The translations under genes were made by a program, and so were the position numbers. 64,000 bases of DNA from contig NC_134276.1 of NCBI RefSeq assembly GCF_949628215.1, forward strand, positions 134,044,125-134,108,124. The letters are read 5' to 3'. The stretch's first letter is position 1, and each line of letters opens with the position of its first letter. Origin of the DNA: Phalacrocorax aristotelis (lineage: Eukaryota; Chordata; Aves; Suliformes; Phalacrocoracidae). The notes under the pieces were generated by a model. The model made no database searches and was not told the origin of the DNA. It was given only the letters and a program-made list of their open reading frames with translations. Shown piece after piece: positions 31,777 to 44,713 of the stretch.

Positions 31777-31913
31777 CTGGCAGGAGTCTCTTCCTCCCTC
31801 CATGAATGCTACACATATCATGTTCTTGGCAATTTTCCCAGGGGAGTAATTGGTGCACTTGGTTGAGGAGAGTACAGGTGCCTTCAGGCACTGCAAGGTG
31901 TCTGGATATGGAT
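31777..31913 (-). pseudogene. Trypsinogen pseudogene exon 4
   Basis: 137 bp, the normal length, with acceptor TTACTTATAG and donor GTAAAA. Reads [33 protein letters not shown]; no stop. Specificity Asp189 retained. Confidence 0.92.
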
Positions 31914-32697
31914 CTATAAGTAAATAGGGAGAGATGGTTGATGACATCTCTGAGTTCATTTCAGAGCCCAGAGAAGATCTTTCTTGGCAGAAGAGTAATC
32001 ACTGAACAACCTCTTTTAGCAGTCATCATTTTCCCCCTGAACAATAATCGCAGCATGGATTCCTGTTATTTCAATGGAACAGATTCTATTCATGGGTCTA
32101 CCATTTTACACTGCAGATGTTAATTTTTCTGATACCTAGAAAATCATCAATTGGCAAGTGTGGAGCTAAGAGCTAGTTTTGTAGCACATATGCTGGAGGA
32201 AACCTGGCCCTCAGGAAAACCATCCTCTCCTCTGGTGCAGGTTTAGCTGTTGTCAGTGGATTAGACACCAGTCACCATCCACACCCCTGACCATCGGTGT
32301 AAGAGAAAGGAGCCCTCTTGTAGTAATTTTAGATCCACAATCACAGATTTTTATCTTGTTCTCAGAGAACTAACAATTCTATTGTCATTAGTTAAATTGC
32401 TAGTGCTTGGCACTGCATGGCTGATAGCATCAGGCCACAAAATCTATGGCATTATGAATATGCTGGTGAATGGCATATGGATGATTTAAGTGATTCCATG
32501 TTCCTAACACAGAACAAGAGGAAGGACCTTATAAAGTCTTCCCTTTAAAGCAGTTAAATGGTTACTGTCCTACACAGACTGATCACTCAAAAAGGCCTGT
32601 CCCACAGCACTTCTCTGTGCTTTACCCTGTACAGTTTGGAGTTAATTGTAAAGTCTCAGAGTGTCTCCTGGGCCCCCATGATGCTGTACATTCCCAC

Positions 32698-32962
32698 AGA
32701 GTACCCGCTGTCATTCCTGAGTGTGTTGCCCCAGCTAGAGATTAGGCATGTGGTGCCTGTGGCCACACAGCTAGTAGGCAGAGGAATTGTTTGGACAGCT
32801 CAGTTGAGGTGGGCTGGTTCGGCAAGCTTGATGAGCATAATGTCATTGTCCAGTGTTGCCTAGCTGTAGCCAGAGTGGTAGATGACTTTAGTTGAACTAA
32901 TCAGCTGCTGTGTCAATTCTGTGAGTGCCGGGTTATGTTTCCCAAGCTGCACTTGGATGCAA
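32698..32962 (-). pseudogene. Trypsinogen pseudogene exon 3
   Basis: Acceptor TTTTCCAG intact. Reads IQVQLGKHN, LDNDIMLIKL, LPTSCVATGTTCLISSWGNTL with two stop codons. The donor is uncertain; a GTGGGA near 32692-32697 is the best candidate and would make the exon slightly longer than the usual 254 bp. Confidence 0.88.
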
Positions 32963-33557
32963 CTGGAAAAGACAAGGAATGGCATATACTTTACTGCTAC
33001 TGACAGGTTATGAGGAACCTCCCTGTCACTGTATGCTCTTGCTTCAACATCGCTATCATAGTAGCTGTTTTCATGCAGATTATCTTTCTAGTTCTACAGT
33101 AAGTCCTGGGGATCCACACTTACCCAGTCCCAGTACAGGTGGTGAATTTCTGTAGATTTATTTTGTTGAGTGGGGACAAATTGAATATATAACAGTGCTT
33201 TATACAAACATTCTGGAAAAAGGCAAACTGCTATCACCCTGACTTCATTCCTCTTCCTGTTCTTCAGTGTCTAAGTTTTAGCAAGATTAGTGCAATTTAC
33301 AAGACAGCACAGCCTGTTGCTACATTATCCCATTGCCATTTCAGAAAGTGATCTGTATTCACTTAAACATTTGCAGAATTGAAATACCCCTCATGATGCC
33401 TCAGACCAGCTTCCTGAATGAGCCACCCATTCCTTGGTTGTCTCCTGTCAGAATGGAATCACTTACATATTTGGGTCTCACAGCTCAGAATTCCTGCTAG
33501 AAGTGAACTGGAAGAAACAATTAGGTTACGGAAGAATATATTTTTTTTTCCACTCAC

Positions 33558-33726
33558 AACTTGTAGCAGTGAGCAGCTGACAGGACCCACTGACTGTTAA
33601 TGAGGGAACCTCCACAGAAGTGACACCCAGAATTTAGGGACACCTGATAGTGGTCAGAGTTTGCTGCACAGGTGTAGCTTCCCACGATCTTGTCAGCAGC
33701 AGCAGCAGCGTTGGTGGGGAAGGTGA
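33558..33726 (-). pseudogene. Trypsinogen pseudogene exon 2
   Basis: 169 bp, between CTTCCAG and GTGAGT. Encodes the activation peptide and the N-terminal barrel: [38 protein letters not shown]. The acidic run before DK is replaced by alanines, and the IVGG start of the mature enzyme reads IVGS. Confidence 0.92.
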
Positions 33727-33914
33727 CTGGAAGATATCTGGCATAAGGAATCTTGTGCCCCTGTGACTGAAGCATCTCACTTGTAGGCTCTGCTTCTGTA
33801 AAAACATCACAGTAGCAGTGGTGGACATTGCACGGATGTTCTTTTGCTGCTCCCTAAATATGAGGTGATTGGACTTAGATTGGTGTCTCACATATCTAAA
33901 TCACAGGCTGCTAC

Positions 33915-34015
33915 TCAACAGTGAACATAAGAACAAAGAAATGTTCTTGTTGGATAGGATCAAAGGGAGTGTCCCAAGATCCTGCCTGCAGAATTGGTTA
34001 ACAGTAGACAGAACG
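33915..34015 (+). repeat. Possible ancient interspersed repeat
   Basis: The GAACATAAGAAC start, GGAT-GGATCAAAGG and AAGATCCTGCCTGCAG spacing recall an old, widespread amniote repeat. Strongly decayed; uncertain. Confidence 0.3.
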
Positions 34016-35589
34016 CAAGTACAAAACAAGTCTGCAGTAATATTTCATTGGAGCATTTGCCAAGGGTTCAAAAATTTACAGCAGGTTTAGGACTTCCTGA
34101 GTCAGAGGTGCTATATTTGCACTTCATAGTCCTTAAGAGAGGCAGTCTTTTTTTAACTTGTGGACACATTTCAGTATTCCTGGGTCAAGAGCCACTACAA
34201 AGGCATTCATTCCACACTTTGTGACACAAGCAATTATGAAAAGACAGCAGTCAAATGAAGTTGCAATGCTCTGACTTAAATTTTCCCACAAAGAATATTT
34301 GAGAGACTACAGACAGAGTTACTGTGCAAACTTTTGCTATAAATCAGTACGACCAACAAGCCAACTGGGACCATAGTGGGAAGCTTGCTGTGTTAGCGGC
34401 CCTATTAATGGATCGGCAGCAGGCTTGTAAATCATGCTTCCTCAAAAATGTGCACTCAGAGGTAGGAAGTAAAAGCAACCTGTGAGGTGGTTCTATCTAT
34501 TCCTCCACAGTAACTAAGAAAAATTAAAGAAGCACTCATTTACCAATAGAGCAAACTTCAGAGCTGGAAAGTATAACCCATCACATGACCAAAAGCTTTT
34601 GAAGTGGATACTATCCTGGGGTACAGCTTCAGCTGTGAACAAGGCTCTCATTTAATGCCCTGATGCTGCAGCAGAATGCTGGTAGCTCCATGGCCAGGAC
34701 TGGTGAATGGAGGGCAGCTGGGTTAGCTATTAGCAATGGACAAGCAATGGCAGCTTATATCTCTAGAAAGCCATGTACCAGAGAAAAAAGCTTCCCAGGA
34801 GCATGAAGCTGGAAGCATTTCTGAGGCTAGTCCTTGTACATCTTACAGAGTTTGGTGGTGGATGGCACTGTTGATTATCTCATCCCAAGTCTCTCCTTCC
34901 TGGGAGGAGCTTGTTGAAAGACACCTCACCTGATCTAGAAAGAGTAATCAGAGTCTACAGGCACAGAGCAACCAAGCCATTGGGGCAACAGCTGTGACCA
35001 ATGATAATTGGCTTTGCCTTCACTTCGTCAGGAACACCTGAGGCAGGTGGCCAGAAAAAGCTAAAGAGCCCTGAAGGAGCCCTTACACAGCCCTACAAAT
35101 TGCTGGCTCCTGCAGCTATTGGCTTTTGTCTGACACTTTTGTCAGAATCCACTAACTTATGGAAATGCTATAGACCAAACCTCAAAGCTGGAAGGTATAA
35201 ACCATCAGCTGACCCAAAAAGCTTTTGAAGTGGAGCTAAAATCAGCTGGACTGCTGAGATGTTTATGTTTCTTGGTGTGATAGAGAGGGTGCTTGTACAG
35301 TGACTGAGGAGGTGGCCAAGTACTCCTGCTATTGGCTAGGTAATAAATTCCTTTTTATTTTTCTTTTTTGGCTTGTAGGTACATGAACGGGTTACAAGTT
35401 ATGAAACCTTGTGACTTGACTGGTGAATGAGTGACTTCACGTAATGGGTTAGTCTGGGCAAATGGGGCTTGAGCCCTGGTTTGTTGCGTTTGTCTCTTGT
35501 ATTCCTTAATGAGATTGTGCAAAGAATGAATCAGAGTAGATTGTCCTGTAAAGCTGAGTGATCCAAAGGGACCATGACATTTAGTGTTG
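34016..35589. other. Unassigned single-copy-like sequence with one short duplication
   Basis: No exon or RNA gene recognised. 34547-34610 and 35171-35234 are an imperfect direct repeat (about 80 percent) sharing GAGCTGGAAAGTATAA- and AAAGCTTTTGAAGTGGA-like blocks. No trypsinogen exon 1 was found here. Confidence 0.5.
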
Positions 35590-35850
35590 CTGGAAGATCA
35601 AGGAAGTTATTACCCTCTACTCAGCATTAATGAAATCACATCTGGGATACGTGTTCCATTCTGGACTCCCCAGTACAAGAACTACTTGGACATGCTGGAG
35701 CAATTCCAGTGAAGGGCCGCTAAGATTATTAAGGGACAGGAGCATGTTTTATGCAAGGAGAAGCTGAGAGATCTGGGTATGTTTAGTTTTTAAAAAAGGA
35801 GGTTCAGGGAGGATTGTATTTATGGGTATGGATGTCTGAATAAAGAAAAT
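35590..35850 (+). mobile_element. CR1 LINE fragment, old
   Basis: Decayed CR1 ORF2 C-terminal region: LVR-HLGYVFHSGLPS, then RAAKIIKGQEHVL and KEKLRDLGMFSF-like readings in shifting frames. Truncated at both ends. Confidence 0.75.
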
Positions 35851-38600
35851 GGATTCAGACTATTCTCAGTTACGTTATAGGCATAAATTCCACTTACAGA
35901 AAATTCTGTTTGAACTTAAAAACCCTCTTGTCTGCTGTATAAGTTGGTCAAACACATGAACAGTTAGCCCAGGTATGTTGCATATTCCTTGAATATCTTT
36001 AGAGATATTAAAAACCTGACTGAACACTAAGCAAGCTGCTCTAGCTGACAGTGATTCAAGAGCAGGGATTGACATAGACAATCTTCAGATGTTCCTTCCA
36101 ATATCAATTTATTCTGTGTGATTCCATGACTGGAATCTTAAAGCCAAAGAGTCTTAAATATTCTTTTAATTTCTGAGCTTTTCATATAAATAAATGCTAA
36201 TTTCTAAATTGCTTCTCGCATATCCAGGAAAGCAGATACATTCTTCTGTACCCAATAAGTTGACTCTGTCTTTGTATCTGTACTACATTTCAACTTTCTT
36301 TTTGGAGATGACTGTTATGCTGTCTGCAGTACGCTGAAGCGAAATACAGTAAAGGCAATGGAAGTTGTTCCATTAACCTGAATAGATTTATGATCAGTTA
36401 GGATTTATGCTCATCTAGTGCTCTTAGTAAGTTGGAAGAAGTAAATCCTAGTCCTAGTCACATAGGAATACTTATATTGCCTACTGAAACTGTCAGGAAC
36501 TTATATTCCATTTACTGACTTTGAAGCCGAAAATGAGATTTTATGCACAATGTCTTACTTTTGGAAAAAGTAACTTTAACATTAAGACTGTATTTTCTGT
36601 CTCCATTAGTCCTATAAAGAATGCCGTAGAGCACTGCAAAGTAAAAACTTCACTTATTCTTGAACCTGCAGGAGTGCAAACTATCCTGAAATTTTTTGTA
36701 CCTATACCTATCCCAGTCTAGGCTACCTCAAGTGATAAGACCACTCCCAGTCGCCATGCTGATTTCCTGCTTGCATGCTCTTGAAAAAGCTAAACAGAAG
36801 GGACAACTAAGGCTGTAATGTTTCATTCTGAAATATCTATGCTTGTGTAAAAAATATTTTCCTACAGGAAGAGAGCTGGGAAGAATTCATCTCACTAGTT
36901 TCTGAAGTCAGTATGGAGGAAACCACAGTGGGTTTGAAGGGAAGATTCTGTGGGAATAGAAATGAAGTCCCAACTCAATCATTCTGATCCTTCCTATCCT
37001 CCAGTTTTTTTTTTACTGTCTCTTTAAAAAGTTGAACTGCTGCTTAATTTCCAAGACAAGTGTGCCTTGAAGTGGTGAGGTGGATGACATGAACAAGTAG
37101 GTGGCATCATTTAGAAAAAATCTGAGTATTACTCTTGTAGCTGATACAGCTGCTCTCATCCATTTAAAGACATTATATAAACTTTTCCTACAGCCCCTCC
37201 TCACTATTTAACTTTTGCTTGACTCCAGCCATAACCCTCCTCTCGCCTTCTCACAGTACATAATTTCTGTGTTCTTGCAAGTTTCCGTTAAGTGGCATGG
37301 CTTTCACTTATTTCACTGATTTCCCTTTCCTAGAATAGGAAGGAAATTGGTAATTGTGTCAGCCGCTCCAGGGGCTGTAGTTCAAGCAGTGGGGAATCTG
37401 CGTTACCAAAAGCAAATAACCTGTTCTGCAGGATGCTCTCTTCTGATGGGCAGAGCACAAGAAGTATTATTGTATGACATTAAAACAGTCTCTGAACATA
37501 AGTACCTTTAGTCTTTTGTAGAGGCAAACTGAGCAAGACACTCACTGAAGATTTGACATGGGTTTCCAGAATCTTGAATGCTACTAGAAAGTACTGCACA
37601 GTTGGCATCTTTATGTTGATATAACTGCTAAAAAATCTGCAAAGATTCTGATTGACTTCAACATCTGTGTCAGAGATCAAATGTTTTATGCAATCTTATT
37701 CAAGTTGTATTTATCTTAGCCCACAAAATTCCAAGCCCCCAAGTCTGTTTAGGAGATTAGTTCAAGCACTGTGACCATGGTCAACAGGAGTACAGAGGGT
37801 TATTAATTAGATTTCATCTATTAAGGGACAAAATCTCCTCAGCTTCTAGTGAACTTAGTGAGAGATAAAGCCTTCCCCTTTGGGATGCTTCTGATGATAC
37901 GCATGCCACACAAGGAGAATATTCCAGTCACAAATTCTAGTTGATAGGCAGCCTTACAATCCTGGAAGACTGCAGTACTGCTGTCGATTTCACTGGACAA
38001 AAGATTGACCCAGTTTTTGAAATTTTTCCCTGCCCTCCAAAGGACAAATATATTTTCTTATATACAACCTCAGTTGTAATTCAGTGGAATTCAGTCTTTG
38101 GGACAGGAGTAATTTTAAAGTATCAAAGCGATATCAACTCTAGCATGCATCTTATTTGCAAGGAACTGATAATATTTAGGGGTAGGCCGTATTCTGTGTA
38201 GGTAAGTTGTAAGTAACACTCATAAAGGTCAGATGGAAGAGATATGAAAAGACTGTGTGCTTTGACACAACAATTCGTGAAAGGGAGAAAACTCTCATTT
38301 GCAATTCTGCAAGAACAGGCCACAGCTAACAATGGAATTAAGGTATTTATTATACCTAGTTCTCTCTAGCGATGTATTAAGAGCTAGTGCTCATGAGGCT
38401 TGGAAATATCCTTATTATACAACACAATTCTGAACAGCTCTATATTGATTTCAAGGTTGTATAATTGTGTTTTTAAGGGACTGTAACACAACACTTCTGT
38501 TATTTTGGGTATTCCCCTGGGTACAGAGGAATATCATTGAACTCAGAAGCAGGAAGGTGATAGTTTCATCACTTTGATCAACATCCTAATGTCTTTGGAA
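35851..38600. other. Unassigned AT-rich sequence
   Basis: No gene, RNA or repeat recognised; all frames are short and lack known motifs. Likely intergenic or intronic. Confidence 0.5.
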
Positions 38601-39485
38601 TCACAGAATTATAGGGGTTCAAAGGGACCTTTGGAGATCATCTCATCCAACCCCCCTGCTTGAGCAGATACACATAGAGCAGGGTGCACAGGACTGCATC
38701 CAGGTGGGTTTTGAATGCCTCCAGGGAAGGAGACCCCACAACCTCTCTGGGCAGCCTGTTCCACTGCTCTGTCACCCTAACAGTAAAAAAGTTTTTTCTC
38801 ATATTTAAGTGGAACTTCCTATGTTCCAACTTGTGCCCATTGGGCACCACTGAAAAGAGTATGGCCCCATCCTCTTGACACACACCCTTCAGGTATTTAT
38901 AGGCATTGATAAGATACCCCCTCAGTCTTCTCTTCTCCAGGTTGAACAAACCCAGGGCTCTCAGCCTTTCCTCGTAAGAGAGATGCTTCAGTCCCCTGAC
39001 CATCTTGGTAGCTCTCCACTGGACTTGCTCAAGTAGTTCCCTGTCCTGCTTGAACTGGGGAGCCCAAAACTGGATGCAGTACTCCAGATATGACCTCACT
39101 AGGGCAGAGTAGAGGGGGAGGATAGCCTCCCTCAACCTGCTGGCCACACTCCTTTTTATGCTGCCCAGGATACTGTTGGCCTTCTTGGCCATGAGGGCAC
39201 AGTGCTGGTTAAGGGTCAGCTTGCGGTCCACCAGCACTCCAAGATAGTGTGCTGGTGGAAACCACTCCACAGAGCTGCTTTCCAGTAGGTCAGCCCCCAG
39301 CCTGTACTGGTGCATGGGGTTGTTCCTGCCCAGGTGCAGGACCTGACACTGGCTTTTGTTGGATTTCATGAGATTCCCCTTGGCCTAGCTTTCCAGCCTG
39401 TCAAGGTCTTGTTGGATGGCCGCACAGCCTTCTGGTGTATCAGCCACTCTTCCCAGCATGGAATCATCAGAGAATATAAGTCCTC
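38601..39485 (-). mobile_element. CR1 LINE, 3' part, fairly young
   Basis: A 243-codon frame from an ATG at 39369 to 38638 encodes the ORF2 C-terminus: [78 protein letters not shown]. It is uninterrupted. The 3' end reaches the ATTCTGTGATTCC terminus near 38601. 5' truncated in the RT domain. Confidence 0.93.
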
Positions 39486-42400
39486 TCTTGAAAATTTCTT
39501 GCATTTTCAGCATTCTTTCTTATTTGGGCTGCTCTCACTGTTGGAGCTTTCACTTGATTCTATTCTAGCCTTTTAAAGAGTAAGTGTGATATTTATTAAA
39601 TACTTTCTTGTGCAGCATCCTGCAGCTTCAGGGCATGCTGCAGGGCTCTGCTATGATGTTTCATTGTAGTTGTCAATTGATGTGGTGGTAATATGGGTGT
39701 GTTCACTTTACATTCTGTTTCCCTACTTATTTCCCCTTTTCTGGGTGCTAAAATAGATTTTTAAACTATAAATAAAAATTAAATTGTAGTTCTGATGGGT
39801 TCTGAATGCTCTCTGAGTAGGATGGTGTTTTAGTGGAACAGAAACTCACAAGGACTTTCTGTACAGCTAGCTGGGAGCGGGTGATTAACTTTTATCTTGG
39901 CCTGTTCGTACTCTTGGCAGGACACGAAACAAGATCTATTCCCAAAGTCATTTATACTTGTTGACATAGGACTGAGCTTGACCAAAGCAGCTCTTAATCT
40001 TAACACTGGAAAACCTTCTGATCCAGAGGCAATTCATGGCAAGAGGGGACCTAACTCACAATCAGCTGATCAAGAATAGGTTGTCTTGCTAGTAAATCTT
40101 TATTTTTAGAGCAACTTATTTTGCATAACTTTCCATATGATCATATTAAAAGATTTGGTTCCATTTTCATTATTGTATCAGAATCATATTTGTTGTTCTT
40201 TCCCTGCTGCTGTAGGTGTTCCCATTCAACAATATTTAGCGGCCTTACATGTTGCTGGTAGAGTTTACAGTTTAGTTGTGACAAGCTTATTAATACTGTC
40301 CTGTACAATTTAGATATATTTTCCTTAATTAGAATATCCTTACTTCATAAACTATATTTTGTTTAAAAGTCTGTAACACAGTAGATATAACACATTTTTA
40401 TTAAAATGTATTATGGTCCTAATGGTCTCTTTATGCATATTCACTCTTTTTACATAGCCCAAAAACTTCAGCAGTGAGAGAATATATCATGCTACATTAG
40501 GATAATAAAAAAATAAAAAATGAATGGATTGGATTCTTAGCTTCCCTGTATAAATCACCATATCTGCAATGACATCACTAGTGCTGTTCCAGTTTACATT
40601 GCTGAAGTTCTGACTAACGGTCTTTTAAGATATGTTTAAAGGTAAATTCAGATACATTTTTACGTGAGAGCTTTTTAAGAGATGTGGTCCATCTTCACCC
40701 ACCTTGACCCACAATTTAATTTCCTTATGTATCATATCCAAATGTCAAACACTTCGAGAATTATTGGATGGATCTGTTTGGTTTCACTAATCAAGGTAAA
40801 TACATCATTACTTATTATGCATTTCTTTACATCTGTTTTATTTCTCATAGCAGGGAAGAAAGACATTGTTATTTTAGAGTCAAATAATTCTTCACTTATC
40901 CTTGAAATAGTTTTCATTTAGAAGTCCACAAAAAAGCAGGCTTACTTTCTTTTTATTGTCTCAGTTTTCATTTATTTGTTCTTATTTCAAATGTATACTC
41001 TCAGATGCCAGCACAGAGCATTTCTGGAGCTAGCTGAGGAGTTTACAAGGGCTTGCTAGTATTATGTGTCGATAAAGCTAGAATTGTGTAAGAATTGGAA
41101 ATATTAACAATCATATTCTCAAAAGGCCAAATGTAGATGCCTCGCATTCTATATTTAGTTAGGTCTGTATTCCATGACACTAGCTCCCTTAGGCTTGAGA
41201 ACTCAGCAAACAAAGTACACGACAGGAAAAAAAAGTGACGTTAATGCCTTAATTACTTGGTTTTGTGATTTACAAAACCTTAGAAAGGTGAAAGCAGGCA
41301 ATATTTAGGAGCTTCTTATGTGATTTGTTGGAGCTTTAAAAATGCCATGTAAAACACATTTTTGCCCACATGCAGCTGACTGGACTTACTAAGCAAGGGA
41401 AAGGAGACTTTTAGTTATTGTTATATAACTTTGGCTGCTGGTGATTTCCGTAGTATAATTCCCCTCATGCCAATACTGCAGCGAAACTGTTTTGACCACA
41501 GAATTTAATCTTGATGTCACTGAGCAGAAAATTAGACCCATCATTAGGAGACAAGGCTGAAATATTTTGCTTTACGGGGTGACCTGACAAGCATATTGGA
41601 ATAACTAAAAATTTTTTATATTGCATGCTGAATATCCTCTAAAGAGGAGTCATTTAGTATTGAACTGCTTTTCTAGTAGGGTCTTTAAAATAATGAGGTA
41701 ATCTATCTCATGTCAGAATCAAATAACCATCCTTGCTGCACAGTAGCAAAGTAGAGCATCTGTGTGTTCCTCATTATTTCAGTACGAAGGTGGGAAGACC
41801 CAAAGCTGGATGCAACACTTCCTCAGCATAGCAGGTGAAATTGTTTTCCCTGTATTTAGAGGTTCAGTAGAGATTCCCAATTAGCCATAGTGTTTTTGAG
41901 GTAAACATTGCATATGCTTTAAAGATTACTATTTCTGGCAGCCTCAATGAAATTTCCTTTACTGTTTAAATGACAATATTTTTTGGCTATAGCTTACTTT
42001 GAAACAGGTAGATGTACTGCAATGTTGAGGGAAAGTGAGTTGTTAGGTTTTTAGATTTGGTTTTGGATGGTGTTTTTTTTATTGGTATGAAAAAAAGCTT
42101 AGGGAAATTAATATCGTTCTTTGAAAAAATAGTTCCTCAGCTTAAAATGTGTGTGAACTACTTGATTGTATCTGTTGATTTCTGAAAAATAAGACCTTCA
42201 CATTTCAGTTTTGTATCAAAGATATGCTTGACAAACTGATACATTTCAGCTCTTTCCTATTTACTTCTCTCCCCTGCAGTGTTATTCATGCAAAAACAGT
42301 TTGAGGCTTCTCTCTAGTTTTATGTATAAAACAGAGGTTTGGTTCATGCCCTGCATGTTAGCAGCAGGAAATTACCTTTATTAAAGCTTAAGATTTATGT

Positions 42401-43494
42401 CTTAAGTGCGACTTAGTCAAGTACTAAGAGCTCACAATGTTGATGGTATTAATTACCCCAGCTCTGTCATTTTGCCTCCAACTCATCACTGTGAACATGA
42501 AATCTGCAAATTTTTTTGTCTCTCAGGAGCAGTATTTTCAGATACACCTTATTTGCTCTACTTGGCCTCAGTTCTGACTTCTTATGCAGATGTTTTTGTC
42601 TGAAAGTCCCAAACTGTTTTCACCTTTAACATTCACCTATGTCCTATTACCAGATCTTCATGAAAGTTGGTTTTTTCCTCTGCTGTATGATGTAAGATAG
42701 ATCGCTTGTACTTGCATTCTATACCTTTTTGACTTTTAACTTAGCCTTGTATGCCTTTCAGTTAGTGCTCTCATCTAGTTGTAGCCACTTTCTGTCGCAT
42801 CTCCCTCCATAGCATCTCCACAGTAGTACATTTTCTAGAAATCCCTCTTCTATGTCCTGAATTCCTCTGTCTTTTTCTGCTGTTCATTTTCTCCCTTACT
42901 AACATCGGTGCTTCAGATGGTGTAACTGTTTTGATCATGTCTCTTCCATCCTTCCTGCTCTGCCCACTTCCACCTTCTTCAAAATATCCAGCTCACACGT
43001 CTTTGTTTCATGCCTAGATCCTTCTCTGCATTGCTCTGTGTGCATCTATGTTGCAATCTAAAGGTGCATGTGCATAATGTGCCATCATGCACAATCTTCA
43101 TGAGTGCAGAGAGTAGGAATGTAGGCAAGAGGCCAGTATTGTGGAAAGGGCCCAAATACAACGTACAGTTATTTGTGTAAAATAATGTAAAAATTGTGTT
43201 GAAAAAAAAATGGCCTCAGCCAATGGGGCCTATTAGACTCTGAATGTTTTGGGCCTGCCTGCTGGTAATGATCCAAGTGTCAGAGTGTGTGTGCGTGCAC
43301 ATACGTGTATTACTGACCATAGAGTGAAATTTTTCTCTGGCCCATATGTTATGTTAGACCTATTTTTGAGGTGATACATTTGCCTTCTCTAGGATTGCAG
43401 TTTTCTGAACAGGTTTTCGTTTCAGGAGACTCTTCAGCTGGAAGACAGAAGCACTTTACTTATGTTGTCTTTATTTTGAACTGAGAAATAATTA
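39486..43494. other. Unassigned AT-rich sequence
   Basis: No gene, RNA or repeat recognised in 4 kb. Short frames only. Confidence 0.5.
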
Positions 43495-43497
43495 TAT

Positions 43498-44703
43498 ATG
43501 AATGCTCACAGTCTTGGTAACAAACAGGAGGAACTGGAGCTCTGTGCCCACTCAGAAGGTTATGACATCATAGTAGTAACTGAAACATGGTGGGACAACT
43601 CAAATGACTGGGGGATCGCAATGGACTGTTATAAGCGCTTTCGTAAAGACAGTCAGGGTAGAAGAGGTGGAGGAGTTGCACTCTACATTAAGGAAAGGCT
43701 TGAATGTATCGAAGTCAACTACGGTGATTGCGACTGCTCTATTGAATGCCTCTGGGTTAAAGTCAAGCAGGACCTCATAGTAGGCATCTGCTACCAACCT
43801 CCTAATCATGATGCCAGTGCCAATGGGGCACTAAAGCAAGCTTTTGGCCAACAGAACCTGGTCCTTACGGATGACTTCAACTACCCAGACATCTGCTGGA
43901 AGAACAATACAGCAGCTTGCATGTCATCCACCAAGTTCCTGGAATGTATAGAGGACTGTTTCCTGATACAAATGTTAGAAGTGCCAACCAGGAAGGAGGC
44001 GCTGCTGGACTTGCTATTCACAAACCGAGAAAACCTGCTGTGTAATATCTCTGTTAGTGATAGCCTTGGCTGCAGTGATCAAAATATTGTGGAGTTCGGG
44101 ATTCTGCTGAGAGTGCTGAAGGTCAGCTCTAAGACAAGGGTTCTGGATTTTAGAAGAGCAAACTTCAGTTCACTTAGGGCTCAGTTGGGAGGGATTCCAT
44201 GGAATGCTTCCATGGAATACAAAGGAGCTAGTGAGTGCTGGGAGTTCTTCAAGAACTCTCTATTAACAGCACAAAGCCAATTTATCCCCTACAAAAGAAA
44301 GGGAAGTAAGTGGAGCAGGAGGCCCCCATGGCTCAACCATGACCTCCTGGGTCTACTCAAATCCAAAAGGGAAGCATACCAGAGATGGAGGAGTGGAGGA
44401 TCATCTGTCGAGAGCTACAAGGGCATTGCCAGAGCATGTAGAGATGCAGTTAGAAAAGCAAAAGCCCAGCTTGAATTGAAACTGGCCGTAGATGTCAAAA
44501 ATAACAAGAAGGGTTTCTTCAGGTATGTCAATGATAAGCAGAAAAAGAAGGAAAACATAGGCCCACTGTTAAACAGAGTAGGAGAGTCAATCACCAACGA
44601 TGCAGAAAAGGCAGGGGTCCTCAACACCTTCTTCACCTGTCTTTACCAGCACTGTAAGGTCCCAGGCTTTAGGAACGAAATTGATGATTCATCCAAACAC
44701 TGA
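43498..44703 (+). pseudogene. CR1 ORF2 endonuclease part
   Basis: 401 codons. AP endonuclease-like fold: NAHSLGNKQEELE, VVTETWWD (catalytic Glu), RGGGVALYIKE, VGICYQPPN, then LTDDFNYPDICW where Gly-Asp-Phe-Asn is usual, and CSDQNIVEF where Ser-Asp-His is usual. The last change replaces the catalytic His. Followed by the basic linker (RPPWLNHDLLGLLKSKREAY). Ends in a frameshift-created TGA. Confidence 0.92.
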
Positions 44704-44713
44704 CCCACCATGA

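Larger units (their letters stand above)
30925..33726 (-). pseudogene. Trypsinogen-like serine protease pseudogene, exons 2-5
   Basis: Four exons on the minus strand match the trypsinogen exon plan in length and phase. His57 (SAAHCYK), Asp102 (LDNDIMLIKL), Asp189 (RDSCQ) and Ser195 (GDSG) are all present, so trypsin-type specificity is encoded. It is a pseudogene: exon 3 has two in-frame stops (TAG 32862-32860, TGA 32802-32800), the normal end is lost, and no exon 1 with a signal peptide was found upstream. Splice sites of exons 2, 4 and 5 are still good. In vertebrates trypsinogen genes often sit within the T-cell receptor beta locus; no TCR segment was recognised here. Confidence 0.9.

Noticed and set aside
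33800..36000. Search for trypsinogen exon 1 (signal peptide)
   Set aside because: No minus-strand ATG followed by a short hydrophobic stretch and a good donor was found.
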